This document shows positions 50,397 to 58,066 of a stretch of 64,000 nucleotides of DNA, piece after piece. The position numbers and the translations under genes are program-made. This stretch comes from Nocardioides solisilvae (GTDB lineage Bacteria; Actinomycetota; Actinomycetes; Propionibacteriales; Nocardioidaceae): NCBI RefSeq assembly GCF_003194625.1, contig NZ_QHKX01000001.1, forward strand, positions 930,001-994,000, read 5' to 3'. The notes below the pieces were generated by a model. That model ran no database searches. It saw nothing but the letters and a program-made list of their open reading frames with translations, and had not been told where the DNA came from. The first letter of the stretch is position 1. Every line of letters starts with the position of its first letter.

Positions 50397-51265
50397 TAGC
50401 GGCGGGCGACCTCGCCCGCGCGGGCGCCGTACCCGCCGCCGAACATCGCGGCGTGCACGAGCAGCGGGAAGAGCTGGTGCAGGGCCTGGCGGTCCTCCCA
50501 GCCGTCGGCGAGCGGGGTCGCCTCCTGGTAGGCGGCCAGCACCCGCGCCAGGTGGGGGAGGCCGAAGAGGGCGAGCATCGCCAGGTCGGTCTCGCGGTGT
50601 CCCCCGTGGGCCGCGGGGTCGATCAGGTGCACCCGACCGTCCAGCCCCCACAGGCAGTTGCCGTTCCACAGGTCGCCGTGCAGGCGGGCCGGAGGCTCGT
50701 CGGGGACCAGGCCCGGAAGCCGTCCGACGAGGGCCTCGATGCTGCGGGCGTCCGCCTCCTCGACGGCGCCGCGGTCGCGCGCGAGCTTGAGGTAGGGCAG
50801 CACCCGGCGGGTGGCGAAGAACTCCCCCCACGAGCCGGCCGGTCGGTTGAGCAGCGGGAGCCGCCCGATGAACCCGTCGCCGGGCTCGTCACCGGGGGCG
50901 GAGCCGTGGGCGGGCGCCCCCGCCGCGTGGGTGGCGGCGAGCCGGCGGCCGAAGTCGACCGCTGCGTCGGCGGTCGGACGTCCCGGCTCGATCCAGCGCA
51001 CGATGACGCAGTCCCGGTCGACGGCGAGCACCTCGGCCGCCGGGGCCCCGTCGTCCACCTCGCCGAGCCACCGCAGACCCGCCGCCTCGGCCCGGAAGAA
51101 CCCGTCGGGTGGGTGCGGCAGGCTCTTCATCAGGGCCGTGGTGCCGTCGTTGAGGCGGAGCCGGGTGGCGGTCGAGACGTCGCCGCCCGCCACCGGGGCG
51201 GTGCTCACCACCGCCGCGTCGAGGAGCGACTCGGCGCGACGGGCGACCGACGGCAGCCGGGTCAC
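50393..51265 (-). CDS. Fructosamine kinase family protein
   Basis: A 290-residue aminoglycoside-phosphotransferase-fold kinase of the fructosamine/ketosamine-3-kinase family, which phosphorylates glycated proteins for deglycation. Signature segments are PVAGGDVSTATRLRLNDGTT, ALMKSLPHPPDGFFRAEAAG, ARLHGDLWNGNCLWGLDGRV (catalytic Asp and Asn) and HLIDPAAHGGHRETDLAMLA. GTG start in a GTGA overlap with the phosphatase gene upstream. It is the last gene of a set of three on the minus strand. The physiological substrate is inferred only from the family. Confidence 0.88.
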   Translation of the reverse strand: MTRLPSVARRAESLLDAAVVSTAPVAGGDVSTATRLRLNDGTTALMKSLPHPPDGFFRAEAAGLRWLGEVDDGAPAAEVLAVDRDCVIVRWIEPGRPTADAAVDFGRRLAATHAAGAPAHGSAPGDEPGDGFIGRLPLLNRPAGSWGEFFATRRVLPYLKLARDRGAVEEADARSIEALVGRLPGLVPDEPPARLHGDLWNGNCLWGLDGRVHLIDPAAHGGHRETDLAMLALFGLPHLARVLAAYQEATPLADGWEDRQALHQLFPLLVHAAMFGGGYGARAGEVARRY

Positions 51266-51801
51266 GGTCCCGCCGACCCCGCGAGCGCGTCGCCCAGCGC
51301 CTCGACCAGCGCGGTGCTCGTGCGCTCGACCATCCGCAACACCTCCGTGAAGCCCTCGTCCCCACCGTAGTACGGGTCCGGGACCTCGCCCCCCGGGTCG
51401 GCGGGGTCGAAGTCGCGGAACATCCGCACGTGGGCCGCGGTCTCCGGGTCGTCCCGCTGCTCCGCCAGCGCGACGACGTCGGTCTCGTTGCTGCGGTCCA
51501 TGACCAGGACCAGGTCGAGGTCGTCGAACCAGCCCGCCTCGAGCTGCCGGGCGCGGTGCCGGGTGGCGTCGTACCCGGCCGCGGTCAGCGTCGCCGCCGC
51601 CCGGTGGTCCATCGGCTTGCCGACGTGCCAGCCGGCGGTGCCCGAGCTCACCACCTCGACCCGGTGCGCGAGCCCGGCGTCGGCGACCTGCTGCTCGAGG
51701 ACGACGTGGGCCATCGGGGAGCGGCAGATGTTGCCGAGGCAGACCACGCCGACCCGGTAGCGGCCGGGGGTGCGCGGGGCGGGGACGCGAGCCGTGGCCA
51801 T
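51262..51801 (-). CDS. Low-molecular-weight protein-tyrosine phosphatase
   Basis: A 179-residue LMW phosphatase. The P-loop VVCLGNICRSPMAH carries the nucleophile Cys21 and Arg27 (C-x5-R). The general acid Asp is in VPDPYYGGDEGF near residue 145. The family dephosphorylates tyrosine-phosphorylated proteins, often linked to capsule export or stress, though this copy is outside the polysaccharide cluster. The ATG shares one base with the holin-like gene's stop, and the fructosamine kinase gene overlaps its own stop, so all three are co-translated. An extra 15-residue N-terminal tail precedes the conserved core. Confidence 0.92.
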   Translation of the reverse strand: MATARVPAPRTPGRYRVGVVCLGNICRSPMAHVVLEQQVADAGLAHRVEVVSSGTAGWHVGKPMDHRAAATLTAAGYDATRHRARQLEAGWFDDLDLVLVMDRSNETDVVALAEQRDDPETAAHVRMFRDFDPADPGGEVPDPYYGGDEGFTEVLRMVERTSTALVEALGDALAGSAGP

Positions 51802-52187
51802 CAGTCGTCGAGAGCCGTCTGGAAGAACCACCCCACGAGCGAGATGACGACCGAGCCGCCCACCGCGGTCCAGAAGCCGTCGACCTCGAAGCCGAGGCCG
51901 AGGCCGCCCGCGATCCACGCGGTGAGCATGAGGAGCAGGGCGTTGATGACGACCAGCAGCAGGCCGAGGGTGAGGATGATGAAGGGCAGCGAGAGCAGCT
52001 TGAGCAGCTTGCCGACCACGATGTTGACCAGTCCGAGGAGGACCGAGACGGCGAGCAGCGGCAGGATCTTCTCCTGCACCTCGGTGCCGAAGGGGTCGGT
52101 CGCACCCTCGAAGGAGATCCCGTCGAAGAGCCACGCGGCGGTCGCCACGGCCGCGGCGGTGGCCAGGAGCCAGGTCAGGAAGCGCAT
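51801..52187 (-). CDS. Phage-holin-family membrane protein
   Basis: A 128-residue protein with four hydrophobic helices: FLTWLLATAAAVATAAWLF, ILPLLAVSVLLGLVNIVVGK, LPFIILTLGLLLVVINALLL and TAVGGSVVISLVGWFF. This is the pattern of the cyanobacterial/actinobacterial holin-IV-like (DUF360 type) family. It is a chromosomal membrane protein in most actinobacteria; no phage genes are nearby. A TAGGGT -10 lies 7 nt before the ATG (leaderless). It starts the operon with the tyrosine phosphatase and fructosamine kinase genes. Function is unknown. Confidence 0.88.
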   Translation of the reverse strand: MRFLTWLLATAAAVATAAWLFDGISFEGATDPFGTEVQEKILPLLAVSVLLGLVNIVVGKLLKLLSLPFIILTLGLLLVVINALLLMLTAWIAGGLGLGFEVDGFWTAVGGSVVISLVGWFFQTALDD

Positions 52188-52194
52188 GGCCCCC

Positions 52195-52200
52195 ACCCTA
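52195..52200 (-). promoter_or_regulatory. -10 element of the holin-like operon (leaderless)
   Basis: Minus-strand TAGGGT is followed by GGGGGCC (7 nt) and the ATG start. Confidence 0.55.
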
Positions 52201-52207
52201 GGGCGGC

Positions 52208-53158
52208 TCAGGTCACGGGCACCGGGTCGTCGGGGTGCTCCTCGGCCCGGGCGCTCTGGGCGAGCAGGATCCCGGCGACCACGGCGACGCACCCGGCGAC
52301 GGCGACGGCGCTGAGCGCCTCGGCGTACCAGGCCCAGCCGAGCGCCGCGGCGCCCACCGGCTCGAGCATCGCGATCGCCGTGACCAGCGTCGCGGGGATG
52401 AAGCGCAGCGCGACCAGCTCGACGCCGAAGGGGGCGAGGGTGCCGAGCAGCACCACCGAGGTGAGCACCACCCACAGCGGCAGCGAGAGGTGGTCGAGGT
52501 TGCCCTGCAGCGACACCTGCGCGGCGTAGTCGGCCTCAACCCCCCAGACCGGCTCCACGAGGTTGAGGGCGAGGGTCGCGACGCCGAAGCCCCACAGCAT
52601 CACCTGCACCGAGGAGAGGCCGGAGGCGTGGCACTCCTCGCCGAGCAGGAAGTACGCCGCGAAGCAGACCGCGCCGCCGAAGCCGGCGACGACGCCGAGG
52701 GCGTCGAAGGAGGCGCCCTCCCAGATCTCGGTCGCGGCGGCCAGGCCGAGGACGGCGAGCCCGAGCCCCCACCACAGCCGCGCGGTCACCTTCGACCCCT
52801 GCACGAACTTGGCCCAGAGCGCGACGAGGATCGGCGCCTGGTACTCCAGCAGCAGCGCGAGGCTGATGGTCAGCCGGTCCAGGGCCACGAAGTAGCAGAA
52901 CTGCAGCAGCGCGACCCCGAAGAGCCCGAGCCCGACCACGAGCAGCGCCTGCCGGCCGCGGGGCAGGCGCAGCGCCGGCCGGTCCCAGAGCGCCGCGATC
53001 ACGAGCAGGGTGACGAAGGTGCCGGTGACCCGCAGCGAGGTCAGCTCGAGGGACTCGATCCCGTTGCGCAGGGCGATCCGGGAGACGCCGGAGTTGACGA
53101 TGAAGAGCGCCGCGCCGAGCACGACGAGGGAGACGCCGATCCGGCGCTGGGCAGCCAC
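52208..53158 (-). CDS. EamA/DMT-family transporter
   Basis: A 316-residue permease with about ten transmembrane helices arranged as two EamA repeats. Examples are IGVSLVVLGAALFIVNSGVS and the glycine/Leu-rich LEYQAPILVALWAKFVQGSK. The second repeat has LLGTLAPFGVELVALRFIPA then TLVTAIAMLEPVGAAALGWA. Family members export amino acids or metabolites, but substrate cannot be told from sequence. GTG at 53158 is used because a -10 (TAGCGT, minus strand 53180-53175) would place transcription start about 10 nt upstream. GTG at 53176 overlaps that -10 but is possible. It is divergent from the VanZ-like gene. Confidence 0.85.
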   Translation of the reverse strand: MAAQRRIGVSLVVLGAALFIVNSGVSRIALRNGIESLELTSLRVTGTFVTLLVIAALWDRPALRLPRGRQALLVVGLGLFGVALLQFCYFVALDRLTISLALLLEYQAPILVALWAKFVQGSKVTARLWWGLGLAVLGLAAATEIWEGASFDALGVVAGFGGAVCFAAYFLLGEECHASGLSSVQVMLWGFGVATLALNLVEPVWGVEADYAAQVSLQGNLDHLSLPLWVVLTSVVLLGTLAPFGVELVALRFIPATLVTAIAMLEPVGAAALGWAWYAEALSAVAVAGCVAVVAGILLAQSARAEEHPDDPVPVT

Positions 53159-53174
53159 CGCCGCATTCTCGCCC

Positions 53175-53184
53175 ACGCTAGCCT
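53175..53184. promoter_or_regulatory. Overlapping divergent -10 elements
   Basis: ACGCTAGCCT contains TAGCCT on the plus strand (7 nt before the GTG of the VanZ-like gene) and TAGCGT on the minus strand, for the transporter gene. The two -10 boxes share the central TA, so RNA polymerase binding in either direction should exclude the other. Confidence 0.5.
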
Positions 53185-53191
53185 CGGCGCC

Positions 53192-53740
53192 GTGATCGAG
53201 GTGGGCGGCGCAGGGGTGATGCTGGTGGGCTCGGCGGCCGCCGCGGTGGTGCTGGGGCTGGTCGGCCTGTTCGCCAGCCGCCGGCTCGGTCCGGTCACGG
53301 CGTTCGCGCTGGCCGGCCTGGCCTGGTCGCTCGTGGTGATCGCGCTGGTCACCCTGGTGCCCCCGTCGGGCACCGCCACGCTGGTCCTGGCCGAGGAGCG
53401 CAGCGAGAGCTGCTCGACCGACTACGGCGGCCCGGCGCCCGAGGGGTTCTGGATCCTCGGCGGGGGCCAGCGGATGCTCAACACGGCGCTCTTCGTTCCG
53501 GCCGGCGCGCTGCTGGTGCTGGGCCTGGCCCGGTGGCGGGGCGCCTGGGTGCTGGTCCCGCTCGGGCTGGCCGGGCTGGTGGGCTACTCGGTGCTGATCG
53601 AGCTCACCCAGCTCGAGGTGGCGCGGATCGACCGCGCCTGCGACGTCACCGACGTCGTCGACAACTCCACCGGCGCCCTGCTGGGCGGCGCCGTCGGGCT
53701 CGGCCTGGCGTGGGTGCTCCAGCCGTGGCGCCGCGACTAG
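53192..53740 (+). CDS. VanZ-family membrane protein
   Basis: A 182-residue protein with about four to five transmembrane helices. VanZ-like segments are MLNTALFVPAGALLVLGLAR and LVGYSVLIELTQLEVARIDR then ACDVTDVVDNSTGALLGGAV, matching the family's S-x-x-I-E-x-x-Q ... D-x-x-D-x-x-x-N-x-x-G pattern. VanZ of enterococci gives low-level teicoplanin resistance; most homologues are uncharacterised. GTG at 53192 follows a leaderless -10. Later starts at 53216 and 53219 exist. Its TAG stop is part of the TAGGGT -10 of the next gene. Confidence 0.82.
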   Translation: MIEVGGAGVMLVGSAAAAVVLGLVGLFASRRLGPVTAFALAGLAWSLVVIALVTLVPPSGTATLVLAEERSESCSTDYGGPAPEGFWILGGGQRMLNTALFVPAGALLVLGLARWRGAWVLVPLGLAGLVGYSVLIELTQLEVARIDRACDVTDVVDNSTGALLGGAVGLGLAWVLQPWRRD

Positions 53741-53743
53741 GGT
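53738..53743 (+). promoter_or_regulatory. -10 element of the aminotransferase gene (leaderless)
   Basis: TAGGGT, whose TAG is the VanZ-like gene's stop codon, is followed by GCGCCC and ATG. The same TAGGGTGCGCCC 12-mer occurs before the GT14-like gene. Confidence 0.6.
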
Positions 53744-53749
53744 GCGCCC

Positions 53750-54826
53750 ATGACGCAGCAGACCCCCCGGCCCCGCGCGAGCGTCGCCGCCATCCCGGCG
53801 TACGTCGCCGGCCGGCCGCCCACCCCGCGGCCCGGGCTCACGACCTACAAGCTCTCCTCCAACGAGAACCCCTACCCGCCGCTCCCGGGCGTCCTCGACG
53901 CCGCGGTCGAGGCGGCGGCGGTGATGAACCGCTACCCCGACATGGGGACCACGGCGCTCTACGAGGCGCTGTCGGCGCGGCTCGGCGTCCCGACGGACCA
54001 CCTCGCGGCGGCGACCGGCAGCGTCGCGCTGATCTACCAGCTGCTCAGCGCCTTCTGCGAGCCCGGCGACGAGGTCGTCCACGCCTGGCGCTCCTTCGAG
54101 GCCTACCCGATCGCGATCACGGTCGCGGGGGCGACCGGGGTGCCGGTGCCGCTCGCCGCCGGCGGCCGGCACGACCTCGACGCGATGGCCGCGGCCGTCA
54201 CCGACCGGACCCGCGTCGTCCTCGTCTGCACCCCCAACAACCCGACCGGGCCGGCCGTCACGCGGGCCGGGCTCGACGCCTTCCTCGCCGCGGTGCCGTC
54301 GCACGTCGTGGTCGTCGTCGACGAGGCGTACGTCGAGTTCGTCCGCTCCGCCGACCCGGTCGACGGCGTCGCCACCGCCCTGGCCCACCCGAACGTCGTG
54401 GTCACCCGGACCTTCTCCAAGGCCTACGGGCTGGCGGGCTTCCGGGTCGGGTACGCCGTCGCGCAGCCGCCGCTCGCGGCGGCGCTGCGGGCGGTCTCGC
54501 TGCCCTTCGGGGTCAGCCACGTCGCGCAGGCCGCGGCGATCGCCTCGCTCGCGGCGGAGGCCGAGCTGCTGGAGCGCGTCGACGCCCTGGTCGCGGAGCG
54601 CGACCGGGTGCTCGCCGGGGTCCGGGCGGCCGGGTGGGACGCCCCCGACGCCGAGGGCAACTTCGTCTGGCTCCCCGCGGGCGACCGGGCGCTCGAGGTC
54701 GCGGCCGAGGCCGAGGAGCTCGGGATCACGGTGCGCCCCTTCGCCGGCGACGGCGTCCGGGTCAGCATCGGGGAGCCCGAGGGCAACGACCGGGCGCTCG
54801 AGCTGGCCCGGCGCACGGCCCCGTGA
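53750..54826 (+). CDS. hisC: Histidinol-phosphate / aromatic aminotransferase
   Basis: A 358-residue class II PLP aminotransferase. It has TYKLSSNENPYPPLPGVLDA, AAATGSVALIYQLLSAFCEP, VVLVCTPNNPTGPAVTRAGL, VVVDEAYVEFVRS and the Schiff-base motif RTFSKAYGLAGFRVGYAVAQ. The SSNENPYPPLP opening is typical of actinobacterial HisC2/Pat, which serve in phenylalanine/tyrosine synthesis. A role in histidine synthesis cannot be excluded. No other amino-acid genes are adjacent. The leaderless promoter is one of the clearest in the window. Confidence 0.88.
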   Translation: MTQQTPRPRASVAAIPAYVAGRPPTPRPGLTTYKLSSNENPYPPLPGVLDAAVEAAAVMNRYPDMGTTALYEALSARLGVPTDHLAAATGSVALIYQLLSAFCEPGDEVVHAWRSFEAYPIAITVAGATGVPVPLAAGGRHDLDAMAAAVTDRTRVVLVCTPNNPTGPAVTRAGLDAFLAAVPSHVVVVVDEAYVEFVRSADPVDGVATALAHPNVVVTRTFSKAYGLAGFRVGYAVAQPPLAAALRAVSLPFGVSHVAQAAAIASLAAEAELLERVDALVAERDRVLAGVRAAGWDAPDAEGNFVWLPAGDRALEVAAEAEELGITVRPFAGDGVRVSIGEPEGNDRALELARRTAP

Positions 54827-54899
54827 CGGGCACGTGACCTGCGCCTCCAAGTGACCCGTCAGTACGAACCCGGCCTCGCTCCGGCGGCCCTGCGAGGGT

Positions 54900-54905
54900 T
54901 ACGGT
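54900..54905 (+). promoter_or_regulatory. -10 element of the DUF402 gene (leaderless)
   Basis: TACGGT is followed by 7 nt and then ATG at 54913. Confidence 0.5.
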
Positions 54906-54912
54906 TCGGGGC

Positions 54913-55539
54913 ATGAGCGCCTCCTGGAAGCCCGGTGACGTCGTCGTCCGCCGCGAGATCCTCCGCGGCCAGCCGTGGATCGGGTGGTCGGTGCGCGTCG
55001 TCGAGGACTCCTTCGACCTGCTCGCCGTCTTCCTCCCGTCGGGCTCCGAGCTGGGCTTCGGCGGCGCCGAGACGCTGGGTTGGGAGCACCCGTGGAAGGC
55101 GTCCGGCCGCCGCGCGTGGAGCGGCCACGGCAAGCTCATGCTGATGCGCCCCGACGACGCCTACGCGGTCGAGCTCTCCTGGAAGGGCCCGGAGCGCGAC
55201 TTCGAGGGCTGGCGGATCCTGCTCCAGGAGCCGATCCGCCGCCACGACGGGGGCTTCGACACCCTCGGCCACGGCCTCGACTTCGAGATGGCGCCCGACG
55301 GCAGCTGGAAGGCGCTCCCCGACACCGCCTTCGAGCAGCGCGTCGCGCAGGGCCGGTACGACGCCGCGCAGGCCGAGCAGGTCCGCGCCACCGCCGCGGG
55401 CGTGAAGTCGATGCTGCAGTGGCGCAACCAGTGGTGGGACCGCTCCTGGGCGGCGTGGACCCCGCCGGCCGACTGGGCCGCCACCACGCTCCCCGAGGGC
55501 TGGGCGTCCACCGGCGCCCGCTCCCGCGCGGCCGGCTGA
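54913..55539 (+). CDS. DUF402 domain protein
   Basis: A 208-residue protein whose central part carries the DUF402 pattern: WRILLQEPIRRHDGGFDTLG then HGLDFEMAPDGSWKALPDTA. Characterised DUF402 proteins include nucleoside di/triphosphatases and enzymes hydrolysing fluorinated substrates; the carboxylate cluster (E, D, D) for metal binding is present. The C-terminal Trp-rich tail (RNQWWDRSWAAWTPPADWAA) is unusual. Leaderless start; no operon partner. The substrate is unknown. Confidence 0.82.
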   Translation: MSASWKPGDVVVRREILRGQPWIGWSVRVVEDSFDLLAVFLPSGSELGFGGAETLGWEHPWKASGRRAWSGHGKLMLMRPDDAYAVELSWKGPERDFEGWRILLQEPIRRHDGGFDTLGHGLDFEMAPDGSWKALPDTAFEQRVAQGRYDAAQAEQVRATAAGVKSMLQWRNQWWDRSWAAWTPPADWAATTLPEGWASTGARSRAAG

Positions 55540-55557
55540 GGCTCACGACCCGCGGGC

Positions 55558-55563
55558 TACTGT
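55558..55563 (+). promoter_or_regulatory. -10 element of the hydroquinone reductase gene (leaderless)
   Basis: TACTGT is followed by CTGGCCC (7 nt) and ATG at 55571. Confidence 0.5.
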
Positions 55564-55570
55564 CTGGCCC

Positions 55571-56572
55571 ATGAGCGCCGACCTGACCCCGACGTACACC
55601 GAGAAGGGCAAGGCCTTCGAGCGGGACATGGACTACGTCCCCGACCGGATCCTCGCCGGGGAGCGCTCGCAGGACCCGCACGACGACCTGCACGCCGAGC
55701 AGTACGGCGGCGTCCGCGAGGGCGTGCGGGTGTGGCCGGTCGAGCCCGGCCGCTACCGCCTCGTCGCCGCCCCGGCCTGCCCGTGGGCCAACCGCTCGCT
55801 GATCGTCCGCGAGCTGCTCGGCCTCCAGGACGTGATCAGCGTGGGCCTGCCCGGCCCGGTCCACGACAAGCGGTCGTGGACCTTCGACCGCGACCCCGGC
55901 GGCAAGGACCCCGTCCTCGGCATGGAGCGGCTCCAGGAGGCCTACCTCAACCGGTTCCCCGACTACCCGAAGGGCATCACGGTCCCCGCGATGGTCGAGG
56001 TGGAGAGCCGCCAGCTCGTCACCAACGACTTCCCGTGGATCACCCACGACCTCTTCTTCGAGTGGCGCGACCACCACCGCGAGGGCGCCCCCGACCTGTG
56101 GCCCGAGGACGTCCGCGAGGAGATGGAGACCGTGATGAAGCGGGTCTTCACCGAGGTCAACAACGGGGTCTACCGCTGCGGCTTCGCCGGCTCCCAGGAG
56201 GCGTACGACGACGCCTACGACCGGCTCTGGACGGCGATGGACTGGCTCGAGGAGCGGCTGGCCGACCGGCGCTACCTCATGGGCGACTCGATCACCGAGG
56301 CCGACGTGCGGCTCTTCACCACGCTCGTCCGCTTCGACCCGGTCTACCACGGCCACTTCAAGTGCAACCGCAACAAGCTGACCGAGATGCCGCACCTGTG
56401 GGGCTACGCGCGCGACCTCTTCCAGACCCCCGGCTTCGGCGAGACGGTCGACTTCGAGCAGATCAAGGCGCACTACTACGTCGTGCACACCGACATCAAC
56501 CCGACGGGGATCGTCCCGAAGGGTCCCGAGCTCGACTCCTGGCACACCCCCCACGGCCGGGAGGCGCTCTGA
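55571..56572 (+). CDS. Thiolyl-hydroquinone reductase (GST xi class, YqjG/PcpF-like)
   Basis: A 333-residue member of the glutathionyl-hydroquinone reductase family. The active-site Cys lies in VAAPACPWANRSLIVRELLG (near residue 70), followed by GPVHDKRSWTFDRDPGGKDP and VPAMVEVESRQLVTNDFPWI. The C-terminal helical domain has YLMGDSITEADVRLFTTLVR and HFKCNRNKLTEMPHLWGYAR. Family enzymes reduce thiol-conjugated hydroquinones. Actinobacteria generally use mycothiol, so the likely cosubstrate here is mycothiol rather than glutathione. It is coupled to the DUF72 gene, which begins within its stop codon. Confidence 0.9.
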   Translation: MSADLTPTYTEKGKAFERDMDYVPDRILAGERSQDPHDDLHAEQYGGVREGVRVWPVEPGRYRLVAAPACPWANRSLIVRELLGLQDVISVGLPGPVHDKRSWTFDRDPGGKDPVLGMERLQEAYLNRFPDYPKGITVPAMVEVESRQLVTNDFPWITHDLFFEWRDHHREGAPDLWPEDVREEMETVMKRVFTEVNNGVYRCGFAGSQEAYDDAYDRLWTAMDWLEERLADRRYLMGDSITEADVRLFTTLVRFDPVYHGHFKCNRNKLTEMPHLWGYARDLFQTPGFGETVDFEQIKAHYYVVHTDINPTGIVPKGPELDSWHTPHGREAL

Positions 56573-57405
56573 CGGGCGAGCTCCGCATCGGGATCAGCGG
56601 CTGGCGGTACGCCGGCTGGCGCGGCGACTTCTACCCGCCCGGCCTGCCCCAGCGCCGCGAGCTCGAGCACGCCGCCTCGCGGCTGACCTCGATCGAGGTC
56701 AACGGCTCGTTCTACTCCCTGCAGCGCCCGTCGTCGTACGCCGCGTGGCGCGACGCCACGCCCGACGGCTTCGTCCTCTCGGTCAAGGGCGGCCGCTTCA
56801 TCACCCACCTCAAGCGGCTGCGCGACGTGGAGACGCCGCTGGCCAACTTCCTCGCCTCGGGGGTGCTGGCGCTCGGCCCCAAGCTAGGCCCCCTGCTGTG
56901 GCAGCTGCCGGCCACCCTGCCCTTCGACGCCGGCGTGCTCGGCGACTTCCTCGCGCTCCTGCCGCGGACCACCACCGAGGCGGCGGCCCTGGCCCAGCGG
57001 CACGACGGCAAGCTCGCCGGCGACCGGGTGCACGCCACCACCGACGCCGACCGACGGCTGCGGCACGCGCTCGAGTTCCGCTCCGAGAGCTTCTGCACCG
57101 ACGAGGCCTTCGCGCTGCTGCGCGAGCACGGCGTGGCCTGCGTGCTCGCCGACACGGCGGGGCGCTGGCCGCGGGCCGACGTCGACACCGCCGACTTCCG
57201 GTACGTGCGCCTGCACGGCGACTCCGAGCTCTACACCAGCGGGTACTCCGACGCCGCGCTCGACGCCTGGGCCGACCGGTGCCGGGCCTGGTCGGAGGCC
57301 GGGCAGGACGCCTTCGTCTACTTCGACAACGACGCGAAGGGGTTCGCGCCCCACGACGCCGAGTCGCTGCTGGCGCGGCTGCGCCCCTCGCGGCTCCCGG
57401 CGTAG
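56569..57405 (+). CDS. DUF72 domain protein starting at CTG
   Basis: A 278-residue TIM-barrel-like DUF72 protein. The family N-terminus LRIGISGWRYAGWRGDFYPP begins five codons after the proposed start, then GLPQRRELEHAASRLTSIEV, NGSFYSLQRPSSYAAWRDAT, PLLWQLPATLPFDAGVL and FVYFDNDAKGFAPHDAESLL. No ATG, GTG or TTG exists in frame near this point in either direction. CTG at 56569 overlaps the upstream TGA (CTGA) and has GGGAGG 4 nt upstream, so CTG initiation is likely. DUF72 function is not firmly known; nuclease-like activity has been suggested. Its 3' end overlaps a convergent gene by 88 bp. Confidence 0.85.
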   Translation: MTGELRIGISGWRYAGWRGDFYPPGLPQRRELEHAASRLTSIEVNGSFYSLQRPSSYAAWRDATPDGFVLSVKGGRFITHLKRLRDVETPLANFLASGVLALGPKLGPLLWQLPATLPFDAGVLGDFLALLPRTTTEAAALAQRHDGKLAGDRVHATTDADRRLRHALEFRSESFCTDEAFALLREHGVACVLADTAGRWPRADVDTADFRYVRLHGDSELYTSGYSDAALDAWADRCRAWSEAGQDAFVYFDNDAKGFAPHDAESLLARLRPSRLPA

Positions 57406-58049
57406 GAGGCGACCCGGACCCGCGCCACCCAGCGCGGCACGAAGCGCCACCCCGGCGGCTCGTGCAGCACCGGGTCGAAGTCGACGGCCGGCGCGTCGGG
57501 CCCGGTCACCTCGACCTCGCCGCGCTGGAGCACCTGCCCGCCCCCGCCGTCGACCCGGACGCTGAGCACCACGGGGAGGAGCCCGACGAGATCCTTCACG
57601 TCGGGGGTGGTCAGGCGCGGGTCGTCGACCTCGACCACCACGGTCGCCCGCTCGCCCTCGAGCGGACCCGGGCCCGCCTCCCAGGCGAGCAGCGAGGTGA
57701 GGCTGACCCGCCCCCACGCCGCCGCGGGCCACAGGGTGAAGCGCCGCCAGCCCCGGGCGCCGGAGCTGCTCGCCACCAGCACGTCGACCGGGCCCACGCC
57801 CTCGGGGCCGGCGTCGGTGAAGCGCAGCGCCACCCCGAGGATGTCCGGCAGGTCGCCGGGGGTGCCGAAGGCCTTGGAGAGCCGGACGACGCAGTCGGTC
57901 TCCCCGGTGGGCAGCGGCCCGGCGCCGGTCACCCGGAGGCGGCCGGCCAGCACGACGCCGCGGGGGTGGAAGAAGCGGGCCGACCGGGCCCGGGAGCCGA
58001 GCCGGAACCCGGCCCGGGAGGCGGAGGCGAGCAGCGAGACGGGGTCCAT
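57318..58049 (-). CDS. Hypothetical protein, possibly catalase-fold
   Basis: A 243-residue protein I cannot place firmly. The core RSARFFHPRGVVLAGRLRVT, then DCVVRLSKAFGTPGDLPDIL and GVALRFTDAGPEGVGPVDVL, recalls catalase-related haem proteins (H-P-x-G, VRLSxxxGxPxxLPDxxGxA). The proximal Tyr and haem motifs are not evident. The last 29 codons run antisense into the DUF72 gene and look low in information, so the true end might have been altered by mutation. ATG start. It is followed upstream by a secreted beta-propeller gene, 17 nt away on the same strand. Confidence 0.65.
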   Translation of the reverse strand: MDPVSLLASASRAGFRLGSRARSARFFHPRGVVLAGRLRVTGAGPLPTGETDCVVRLSKAFGTPGDLPDILGVALRFTDAGPEGVGPVDVLVASSSGARGWRRFTLWPAAAWGRVSLTSLLAWEAGPGPLEGERATVVVEVDDPRLTTPDVKDLVGLLPVVLSVRVDGGGGQVLQRGEVEVTGPDAPAVDFDPVLHEPPGWRFVPRWVARVRVASYAGSREGRSRASSDSASWGANPFASLSK

Positions 58050-58066
58050 GGCGCCCCCGTACCCGG

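Noticed and set aside
51801..52187. Evidence of a prophage from the holin-like gene
   Set aside because: The protein belongs to a chromosomal membrane family common in actinobacteria. No phage structural, integrase or lysin genes are nearby.
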